DNA from: an uncultured Bacilli bacterium | GTDB taxonomy: Bacteria > Bacillota_I > Bacilli_A > RF39 > UBA660 | Reading direction: 5' to 3' | Assembly (NCBI GenBank): GCA_934133155.1 | Contig: CAKPAT010000062.1 | Span: forward strand, 1-7,212 | Length of the DNA: 7,212 nt | In this document: positions 1-5,222 of the stretch, in pieces | Numbering within the stretch: position 1 is the first letter of the stretch | Layout: the number at the start of each line of letters is the position of its first letter | The notes under the pieces: generated by a model | The model's input: the letters and a program-made list of their open reading frames with translations, nothing else | What the model was told of the DNA's origin: nothing | Database searches by the model: none | Made by a program: the position numbers and the translations under genes

Positions 1-12
1 AGTGATAAATAA
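1..12 (+). CDS. Possible last codons of an upstream gene
   Basis: Frame 1 reads Ser-Asp-Lys and then TAA at 10-12, which overlaps the first ATG of rbgA by one base (TAATG). The dense overlaps between all following genes make an upstream operon member ending here plausible. Three codons cannot identify it, and chance is a real alternative. Confidence 0.3.
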   Translation, partial: SDK

Positions 13-896
13 TGGATATGTACCAAAAAAGAGAAATGAGAAAAAATAAAAAAATGAACGAAAATACAAAAAGTTTATCATCTACGAGTATCAACTGGTA
101 TCCGGGTCATATGGCTAAGACTAAAAGACTTATATCTGAAAATTTAAAATATATTGATATTGTTTATGAACTTGTTGATTGCCGTATTCCTTGTTCTTCT
201 AAGCTTAATGATATTGATGCTTATGTTCAGGATAAACCTAAGATACTTATTATGACTAAGTTTGATTTATGTGATAAAAAGGAAACTTTGAAATGGAAAG
301 AGTTTTATGAAAAAAATGGATATACGGTATTTTTATGCACGAAAGATACTAATATTAATGATTTAATTAAGCTTACTGATAACATTTTAAAAGGTAAGAA
401 TTTAAAGAGAAAGTATAGGGCTTTAGCTATTGGTGTTCCGAATGTTGGTAAGTCAACTTTGATTAATAAACTTGCAGGAAAAAAGGTGACAAATGTTGGT
501 AATAAGCCTGGTGTTACTAAGGATTTAAATTGGATTCGTGTAAATGATAAATTGGAACTTTTGGATTCTCCAGGTATTTTGTGGCCTAAGTTAAATGAAA
601 ATGCTTTTAATTTAGCTTCTTTTACGGCGATTAAGGAGGAAATTTTGCCTCTTTATGATGTGGTGGAGTATATTTTAACTACTTTAAGTAAATATTACAG
701 CGATATTCTTTATAAGAGGTATGGTGTTTCAGAAGTTAATGAGGATTTTATTTTAACTTTAGAGGAGATTGGCAAAAAAAGAGGATGTTTGGTTAAAGGT
801 GGAAACATTGATTTAGATAAGACTGTTAATTTAATTATTAATGATGTTAAAAATGGATTGATTTCTGGGATAACTTTTGATAGGATAGATGTATGA
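12..896 (+). CDS. rbgA: Ribosome biogenesis GTPase RbgA/YlqF (circularly permuted GTPase)
   Basis: This is a cytoplasmic GTPase of the YlqF/YawG family, which in Bacillus drives a late step of 50S subunit assembly. The motif order is permuted as the family requires: G4 (TKFD, residues 82-85) comes first, then the P-loop G1 GVPNVGKS (141-148), G2 around Thr169 in NKPGVTKDLNW, and G3 DSPG (185-188). The N-terminal WYPGHMAK block (29-36) carries the family's conserved catalytic His (His33). The C-terminal RNA-binding region (about 235-290) keeps the KKRGCLVKGG signature. G4 has Thr where Asn is usual. The family normally starts only a few residues before W(F/Y)PGHM, so about 24 Lys/Asn-rich residues are extra here. 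In-frame ATGs at 18, 36 and 54 are alternative starts, and none has a strong Shine-Dalgarno. I kept the ATG at 12 because it overlaps an upstream TAA. The gene's TGA stop overlaps the next start (ATGA). Confidence 0.93.
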   Translation: MDMYQKREMRKNKKMNENTKSLSSTSINWYPGHMAKTKRLISENLKYIDIVYELVDCRIPCSSKLNDIDAYVQDKPKILIMTKFDLCDKKETLKWKEFYEKNGYTVFLCTKDTNINDLIKLTDNILKGKNLKRKYRALAIGVPNVGKSTLINKLAGKKVTNVGNKPGVTKDLNWIRVNDKLELLDSPGILWPKLNENAFNLASFTAIKEEILPLYDVVEYILTTLSKYYSDILYKRYGVSEVNEDFILTLEEIGKKRGCLVKGGNIDLDKTVNLIINDVKNGLISGITFDRIDV

Positions 897-1642
897 ATAA
901 GAAAGAAATTTTAAAAAAGTTAAATGATTTTAATATTGACAAGGATGAAGTGATTATTTTATCTACGGCGGCTTTGGTTTTAAGAGGAATTAAGGATACT
1001 TGTCAAGATATTGATATTGCTGTTTCTAAGGAGTATTTTGGTTTTTTACTTAAAAATTATGAATGCCAGTTTGATACGTCTGTTTGCGGTTTTGATGTTT
1101 ATTTATTTGATGTGTTTAATTTTAGTGTACATTATTACGATAATTTTAAAGGAGAAATTTTTAAAGGTTTTAGAATTCAAAGGCCGGAAGAGGTTTTGAG
1201 TTTAAAGAGTAATTTTAATAGAGATAAGGATAAGAAAGATATTTTACTTATTAAAAATTATTTGGATAAGCTTAATATTAACTGTCTTGTTTTAGCTTAT
1301 TATGGTGACAGTATTTATGAGGTTTATATTAGGAGGCATTTAATTAGTAAGGGTAATTTTAAAGTTAATTTACTTGGTGATATGGCTAAGGATTATGTTA
1401 GTGCAAGATCTCAAAGTGTTTTTCTTGATAATATGTTTTCTGATAATTTTTTATCTGATTTTGAACTTGATATTGTGAAAAGAGCTCGTAATCATAAAAG
1501 TCATAGGTCAAAAAGTACTGATATTGTGAGTTATAAGAAGTCTACAGGTTTAGAGGCCTTAATTGGCTTTTTAGGCTTGAATGGTGATTATGAAAGAATA
1601 GGCGAGATAATGAGTTATATTGTAGGTGATAGGATATGTTAG
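893..1642 (+). CDS. mrnC: Nucleotidyltransferase-like domain fused to Mini-ribonuclease III
   Basis: The C-terminal half (about residues 130-242) is Mini-III, the dsRNA-binding-domain-less RNase III that matures 23S rRNA ends in Bacillus. It contains LAYYGDSIYEVYIRRHL (134-150, catalytic Asp139), VSARSQ (169-174), KRARNHKSH (196-204) and STGLEALIGFL (217-227, catalytic Glu221). Ordinary Mini-III is about 130-145 aa, but this protein is 249 aa. Residues 1-126 look like a nucleotidyltransferase-fold domain of the AbiEii/MNT kind: ILSTAALVLRGI (22-33), then a DID acidic pair (Asp39, Asp41) at the usual spacing, and RPEEVLSLK...KDKKDI (97-117), resembling the family's 'PEDLLALK..R.KD..D' segment. 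The Gly-Gly/Ser of the nucleotide-binding turn is replaced by Ser24-Thr25, so activity is uncertain. The reading frame is continuous with no sign of an internal start. It overlaps rbgA by 4 nt and rlmB by 7 nt. AGGA at 882-885 is the likely ribosome-binding site. The Mini-III call is firm; the N-domain call is by fold pattern only. Confidence 0.85.
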   Translation: MNKKEILKKLNDFNIDKDEVIILSTAALVLRGIKDTCQDIDIAVSKEYFGFLLKNYECQFDTSVCGFDVYLFDVFNFSVHYYDNFKGEIFKGFRIQRPEEVLSLKSNFNRDKDKKDILLIKNYLDKLNINCLVLAYYGDSIYEVYIRRHLISKGNFKVNLLGDMAKDYVSARSQSVFLDNMFSDNFLSDFELDIVKRARNHKSHRSKSTDIVSYKKSTGLEALIGFLGLNGDYERIGEIMSYIVGDRIC

Positions 1643-2316
1643 TTTTTGGGAGAAATGTTGCTAAAGAAATTTTAAATTCTAATTTAAAAGTTAAAAAAGT
1701 TTATTTACAGAAAGATTTTAGAGATCAGGAGATTTTAAATTTACTTAATTTAAAAAATATTATTTATTTGGATAAGAGCGATATGAATAAAAAAGTTTTA
1801 GGTAATCATCAAGGTATTATTTTAGACGTTTTAGATTATAAGTATTTTAATCTTTCTGATATTTTGAATGAAGATACTATTGTTATGCTTGATCATATTG
1901 AAGATCCTCATAATTTTGGGGCGATTATTAGGACTTGTGAGGCTGCTGGTATAAGAGCGATTATTATTCCTAAGGATAGGGGAGTTACTGTTAATTCAAC
2001 TGTTTTTAAGGTTAGTGTTGGTACTTGTGAGAGAGTTAAGATTGTTATGGTGACTAATTTGGTAAATACGTTAAAAGAACTTAAGAATAATGGTTTTTGG
2101 GTTATTGGTACTGACATGAATGGTACTGATTATAGAAATTTAGATTATTCTTCTAAAACGATTTTAGTTATTGGTAATGAAGGCAAGGGAATTGGTAATT
2201 TGGTTAGAAAAAATTGTGATTTTGTAGCGAGCATTCCTATGTATGGTAAGGTTAATAGTTTAAATGCTTCTGTTGCGGCTGGAATTATGATTTATGAGGT
2301 TATAAGAAGAAAATGA
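1636..2316 (+). CDS. rlmB: 23S rRNA (guanosine-2'-O)-methyltransferase RlmB, TrmH/SpoU family
   Basis: This is a SPOUT-class SAM-dependent 2'-O-methyltransferase, by family expected to modify G2251 in the 23S rRNA P-loop. The N-terminal L30e-like substrate-binding part begins VFGRNVAKEIL (3-13) and ends near GNHQGIILDV (56-65). The catalytic domain carries all three SpoU motifs: motif 1 LDHIEDPHNFGAIIRTCEAAG (85-105, Asn93 and Arg99), motif 2 ILVIGNEGKGI (176-186, Glu182), and motif 3 SIPMYGKVNSLNASVAAGI (199-217), which forms the trefoil-knot SAM site. At 226 aa it is slightly shorter than the roughly 245 aa of Bacillus RlmB, mostly in the N-domain. It sits between mrnC and sigH as yacO does in Bacillus. 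Its start lies inside the mrnC tail behind an AGGTGAT-AGGAT stretch, and its TGA overlaps the sigH start (ATGA), so translational coupling is likely. Family placement is firm; the exact target base is inferred from family and synteny. Confidence 0.9.
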   Translation: MLVFGRNVAKEILNSNLKVKKVYLQKDFRDQEILNLLNLKNIIYLDKSDMNKKVLGNHQGIILDVLDYKYFNLSDILNEDTIVMLDHIEDPHNFGAIIRTCEAAGIRAIIIPKDRGVTVNSTVFKVSVGTCERVKIVMVTNLVNTLKELKNNGFWVIGTDMNGTDYRNLDYSSKTILVIGNEGKGIGNLVRKNCDFVASIPMYGKVNSLNASVAAGIMIYEVIRRK

Positions 2317-2912
2317 TGGAGCTTAATGATTATGAACTTTTGGATAAAGTTTCTGAGGATGAATTTGCAACAGAGGTTTTGTTTAAAAAATATAGGCCTT
2401 TAATTTACAATACGGCTAAAAAATTTTATTACGGTAATAAAGATAGTGGTATTGATCTTAATGATTTAATTCAAGAGGGTATGATTGGTTTTAGCACGGC
2501 TATTAATACTTTTAATGATCAAAAAGATGCAATTTTTTTTACTTATGCAAAAACGTGTATTTCTAGGAGAATTATTAGTTTTGTTATTGGTTCTCAAAGA
2601 CTTAAGCATCAGCTTTTGAATGAATCTATTTCGGTTGAGGATATTGGTAATGATGGAAGTTTAGAGAAAATTTTTAGTGATTCTAAAAATGATCCTGAGA
2701 TAAAACTTATTGATGATGAAAATACAAAGGAGCTTTTTTCTAATATAAATAAGTCTTTAACTGATTTTGAAAGTCAAGTTTTTCAACTTAAGGCGACTGG
2801 TTTTAATTATAAGGATATTGCTGATATTTTAGATAAAGATCCTAAGTCTATTTCTAATGCTTTAGAAAGAATTAAGTTAAAGGCATCTAAGTATATAAAA
2901 AATGCGAATTAA
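2313..2912 (+). CDS. sigH: RNA polymerase sigma factor, SigH-like (sigma-70 family)
   Basis: This is an alternative sigma factor with regions 2 and 4 only. Region 2 spans about residues 20-95 and includes DLIQEGMIGFSTAI (51-64), the region 2.2 core-binding signature, followed by aromatic FFTYAKTCISRRI (75-87). The linker RLKHQLLNESISVED (96-110) parallels the 'RQKHIPLNSYASLD' stretch of Bacillus SigH. Region 4 (about 145-195) ends in the helix-turn-helix FNYKDIADILDKDPKSISNALERIK (164-188). Length (199 aa) and position after rlmB both match SigH, which in Bacillus controls transition-phase, competence and early sporulation genes. Nothing in the window shows this organism sporulates, so the regulon is unknown. 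It starts in an ATGA overlap with rlmB; a second in-frame ATG (2316) follows immediately. Its last codons form one arm of a terminator hairpin, and its stop overlaps the murE stop on the other strand by 4 nt. A less specific sigma-70 label is the alternative. Confidence 0.85.
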   Translation: MMELNDYELLDKVSEDEFATEVLFKKYRPLIYNTAKKFYYGNKDSGIDLNDLIQEGMIGFSTAINTFNDQKDAIFFTYAKTCISRRIISFVIGSQRLKHQLLNESISVEDIGNDGSLEKIFSDSKNDPEIKLIDDENTKELFSNINKSLTDFESQVFQLKATGFNYKDIADILDKDPKSISNALERIKLKASKYIKNAN

Positions 2913-2925
2913 ATTTCGCATTTTT
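2898..2925. terminator. Bidirectional hairpin terminator between sigH and murE
   Basis: A perfect 11-bp stem (AAAAATGCGAA, 2898-2908, with TTCGCATTTTT, 2915-2925) encloses a 6-nt loop. The flanking A and T runs give a U-tract on both strands, so it can end both convergent transcripts. The two overlapping stop codons lie in the loop and the arms are coding sequence for both protein C-termini. Confidence 0.8.
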
Positions 2926-4279
2926 CGTAGTTTAAGACTTCTTCACTGTCGTCTAGGTGTATTTTTGTGTGACCAATTATTTGATAGTCTTCATGACCTT
3001 TGCCTAGTAAAAGTACAATGTCGTCTTTTTGTATCATATTTAAGGCTTTTTTTATGGCACTTTTTCTATCGAGACATATTTCGTAGTTGTCTTTTTTCAC
3101 ACCTTTTATGATGTCATCCATTATTTTTTGTGGGTCTTCAGTACGTGGATTATCAGATGTGAATACTACATAATCACTGTAATTTGAAGCGATTTCACCC
3201 ATAATTGGTCTTTTGATTGGGTCACGGTCTCCACCACAACCAACTAGTGTTATTACTCTAGCTTTAGCTAAGTCTTTATATGCAGTAATTACTTTTAAAA
3301 CAGCATCTGGTGTGTGGGCATAGTCGATAACGGCAAATCCATCTTTTACTTTGTATGTTTCACATCTTCCTTTTGGTGCTTTTAAGTTTTTGGTTTTTTG
3401 AATTATTTCTTCTTCGTTAAAACCAATTTCGTGTAAAATGGCAACAGCCAATATATAGTTATATATATTGAATTTGCTTGTCAAGTTTGTTGTTGCCTTG
3501 TATGTTTTTCCTTCGTTTTTGTATTCTATTTCGGTGTGGTCTGGGTGTATATCATATTTTAAAACATTATAGTCACCACTATTTATACCATATGTTTTAG
3601 TATTTTTAAATCTTTCCATAAATTTTTTGCTAGCTTCGTCATCATTATTTACTACTAATACAGCATCTTTTTTCAAGTAATTTGTTAGCTTTAATTTACT
3701 ATTTAGATAATTTTCCATTGTTTTGTGGTAGTCTAGGTGGTCTTCTGTAAGGTTAGTGAAGCCTCCAGCAATAAACTGTAAACCTTCAATTCTTTTGAAT
3801 TCTAAGGCAAAGTTTGTTACTTCCATTACAACGTATTCACAGTTTTGTTCTTTTGCTTTTTGAAGTAATTTATAAATTGTTAAAATTTCTGGTGTAGTGT
3901 TTGGTAATATTTCTGTTTCATTTTCACAGATGTATCCAAGAGTTCCTATGTATGCTGCTTTTTTATTTAAACTTCTTAATAGTTGATATGCAAGGTAGGC
4001 AGTGGTTGTTTTTCCGTTTGTTCCGGTTATACCAATTAATTTTAAATTCTTAAATTCTTCACTGTATTCTTCTACTAATTTTTTTTGAAAGTATTTTGCA
4101 GAGTCTTCCACTACTGTTACTGGTACGCTTGCTTTGACATTTTTTGATGCTATTATGCTTGTAGCACCATTTTCTATAGCTTTATCAATAAAGTCATGAC
4201 CATCTACGGTGTATCCTTTGATAGCGACAAATGTTTGTCCTGGTTTGACTTTTCTTGAATCTGTCTCATATTTAATCAT
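2909..4279 (-). CDS. murE: UDP-MurNAc-tripeptide synthetase MurE (probably meso-DAP-adding)
   Basis: This is a cytoplasmic Mur ligase that adds the third residue of the peptidoglycan stem peptide to UDP-MurNAc-L-Ala-D-Glu using ATP. Motifs in order: DSRKVKPG (7-14), P-loop GITGTNGKTTTAY (83-95), NTTPE (127-131, UDP-MurNAc contact), NLTEDHLDYH (176-185), the carbamylated-lysine site at Lys195 (SKLKL), GRCE (304-307), IDYAHTPD (318-325), DRDP (351-354), DNPRTEDP (376-383) and GKGHEDYQ (427-434). By family rule, DNPR marks meso-diaminopimelate enzymes, whereas lysine enzymes usually lack the Arg. Two oddities: the nearly invariant EVSSHAL is EVTNFAL here (153-159), and the protein starts directly before DSRKV, lacking the usual 20-25 leading residues. 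The start is well supported by AGGAGG at 4287-4292, 7 nt upstream. It is transcribed alone, from a likely promoter at 4339-4367, and ends at the shared terminator with sigH. Confidence 0.95.
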   Translation of the reverse strand: MIKYETDSRKVKPGQTFVAIKGYTVDGHDFIDKAIENGATSIIASKNVKASVPVTVVEDSAKYFQKKLVEEYSEEFKNLKLIGITGTNGKTTTAYLAYQLLRSLNKKAAYIGTLGYICENETEILPNTTPEILTIYKLLQKAKEQNCEYVVMEVTNFALEFKRIEGLQFIAGGFTNLTEDHLDYHKTMENYLNSKLKLTNYLKKDAVLVVNNDDEASKKFMERFKNTKTYGINSGDYNVLKYDIHPDHTEIEYKNEGKTYKATTNLTSKFNIYNYILAVAILHEIGFNEEEIIQKTKNLKAPKGRCETYKVKDGFAVIDYAHTPDAVLKVITAYKDLAKARVITLVGCGGDRDPIKRPIMGEIASNYSDYVVFTSDNPRTEDPQKIMDDIIKGVKKDNYEICLDRKSAIKKALNMIQKDDIVLLLGKGHEDYQIIGHTKIHLDDSEEVLNYEKCEI

Positions 4280-4286
4280 AAATCAT

Positions 4287-4292
4287 CCTCCT
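4287..4292 (-). promoter_or_regulatory. murE Shine-Dalgarno AGGAGG
   Basis: A perfect AGGAGG lies 7 nt before the murE ATG. It fixes the unusually late start immediately ahead of the DSRKV motif. Confidence 0.85.
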
Positions 4293-4307
4293 AAAGTATT
4301 TTATATG

Positions 4308-4334
4308 AAAACTTTTTCTTAGTGACAAAGTTTT
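4308..4334. repeat. Inverted repeat at the 5' end of the predicted murE leader
   Basis: AAAACTTT (4308-4315) and AAAGTTTT (4327-4334) form a perfect 8-bp stem with an 11-nt loop. On the + strand a run of eight T (4331-4338) begins inside the right arm, so it has the shape of a weak intrinsic terminator for transcripts coming from the antisense side of murE. On the - strand it would be a 5' leader hairpin. A+T richness makes chance possible. Confidence 0.35.
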
Positions 4335-4338
4335 TTTT

Positions 4339-4367
4339 ATTGTATGTTTTTTTGATTTTACTTTCAA
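4339..4367 (-). promoter_or_regulatory. Sigma-A-type promoter for murE
   Basis: Reading the minus strand, TTGAAA (-35, 4362-4367) is separated by exactly 17 nt from TACAAT (-10, 4339-4344). Transcription would start near 4332, giving a leader of about 50 nt before the AGGAGG. The leader opens with an inverted repeat (4308-4334). Confidence 0.65.
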
Positions 4368-4420
4368 ATACGTAGAGTACACAATTTTTGATTAAAAACG
4401 CATAAAATACGCAAATGTGT

Positions 4421-4449
4421 TTGCACTTAATTAAATTTGTTGGTATAAT
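4421..4449 (+). promoter_or_regulatory. Sigma-A-type promoter for the pseudo-FtsK gene
   Basis: TTGCAC (-35, 4421-4426), a 17-nt spacer and a perfect TATAAT (-10, 4444-4449), preceded by an extended -10 TGG (4441-4443). Transcription would start near 4456, so the leader is about 18 nt and contains AGAGGG (4462-4467), 6 nt before the ATG. Confidence 0.8.
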
Positions 4450-4473
4450 TTTTTATAGAATAGAGGGATATAA

Positions 4474-5211
4474 ATGTGGGTAATTGTTTTAATTTGCGGT
4501 TTATTTTTTGTTTTATTTTTATTTAAATATGTTAATTCTGGTGAAGATAAAGACGTTTCTAAATCTTTATTTATGCTTGTTTGTGATAAAATGGATTTGA
4601 AACCTTATGATGTGATTATTGGTAGTAAAAAGGGTTATATTAAGAATTCTTTACTTGATATGCCTAATTTGTTTGTTTATGGTGAAAGTAATTCTAGATT
4701 TAATTTTATGAATAGTATTTTGTGTACTCTTTTGAAAGATAGTGCTGATTTAAAGTTTTTAATTATCACAGGTAATAATTCTTATGACTGTTTTTCAAAT
4801 ATTTCTAGTTTATATGTGCCGATTTTTAAAAATGATTATACTTCTGGTATTGATACTGCTTTGTCTTTGATTAGTATTAGGAAAAAAGAGTTTATTAAAA
4901 ATAAAGTGAGTAATTTTGAAGAATATAATGAAAAATTTTCTTCTAAAATTAACCGTGTTTTAGTTATTTATGATGGTAATTTAGATAATCTTGATAGTCT
5001 TAAAAATATTGCTAAAGAGGGATTTGATGTTGGTGTCCATTTGTTTTTAAGTACATCTTCTGATTTTACTAATTCTAGTAAGTATTTTCCGGTTCAGGTT
5101 TTTTTTGAAAATGATGATGATATTCTTTATAAAAAAGGGACTGATATGGGTAGGCTAAAGTATTTTGCTATTTCAGATGAAGATATTACTGATATTTTAA
5201 AAACGCATTAA
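4474..5211 (+). CDS. Membrane-anchored, degenerate FtsK/SpoIIIE-like protein (predicted ATPase-dead)
   Basis: A 245-aa protein of unknown function. Residues 2-20 are one hydrophobic helix with no cleavage or lipobox signal, so the rest is probably cytoplasmic. Residues about 45-235 follow the FtsK/SpoIIIE motor domain in order: LLDMPNLFVYG (60-70) matches the 'MPHLLVAG' strand before Walker A; DLKFLIITG (92-100) matches 'VRLIMIDPK'; IDTALSLISIRKKEFIKN...NFEEYNEK (126-154) matches the segment ending in 'NLAGYNEK'; NRVLVIYDGNLDNL (160-173) sits at the Walker B strand; GVHLFLSTSSD (187-197) matches 'GIHLILATQRP'; KGTDMGRLKYF (221-231) matches 'GMGDMLYLP'. Walker A is GESNSRFN (70-77), without Gly-Lys-Ser/Thr, and Walker B has YDG instead of DE. 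ATP hydrolysis is therefore unlikely. The translocation and gamma DNA-reading domains are absent. An intact frame, a consensus promoter, an AGAGGG site and its own terminator argue that it is functional rather than decaying. The homology is my alignment by eye. Confidence 0.72.
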   Translation: MWVIVLICGLFFVLFLFKYVNSGEDKDVSKSLFMLVCDKMDLKPYDVIIGSKKGYIKNSLLDMPNLFVYGESNSRFNFMNSILCTLLKDSADLKFLIITGNNSYDCFSNISSLYVPIFKNDYTSGIDTALSLISIRKKEFIKNKVSNFEEYNEKFSSKINRVLVIYDGNLDNLDSLKNIAKEGFDVGVHLFLSTSSDFTNSSKYFPVQVFFENDDDILYKKGTDMGRLKYFAISDEDITDILKTH

Positions 5212-5222
5212 TGATGCGTTTT
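5200..5222. terminator. Bidirectional hairpin terminator between the pseudo-FtsK gene and mtnN
   Basis: A perfect 9-bp stem (AAAACGCAT, 5200-5208, with ATGCGTTTT, 5214-5222) encloses a 5-nt loop holding most of the + strand stop codon. T-rich tails follow on both strands (GTTTTAAAGTTTTTT on +, GTTTTTAAAAT on -). Its right edge overlaps the mtnN stop at 5221-5223. Confidence 0.75.

Noticed and set aside
893..896. Mycoplasma-type genetic code (TGA as Trp)
   Set aside because: rbgA and rlmB both end at TGA in ATGA overlaps with the next gene, and Trp residues in conserved motifs are TGG.
1011..1199. Open frame of 62 codons on the + strand inside the Mini-III fusion gene
   Set aside because: It lies in another frame within the nucleotidyltransferase-like part of a supported gene, has no ribosome-binding site and reads as low-complexity hydrophobic sequence produced by T-rich codons.
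1908..2117. Open frame of 69 codons antisense to rlmB
   Set aside because: It is the complement of SpoU motif coding sequence, with no promoter or ribosome-binding site. The rlmB protein is fully accounted for.
2902..3111. Open frame on the + strand over the 3' end of murE
   Set aside because: It starts inside the terminator hairpin, is Leu/Phe/Cys-rich as expected from reversed murE codons, and has no recognisable motif.
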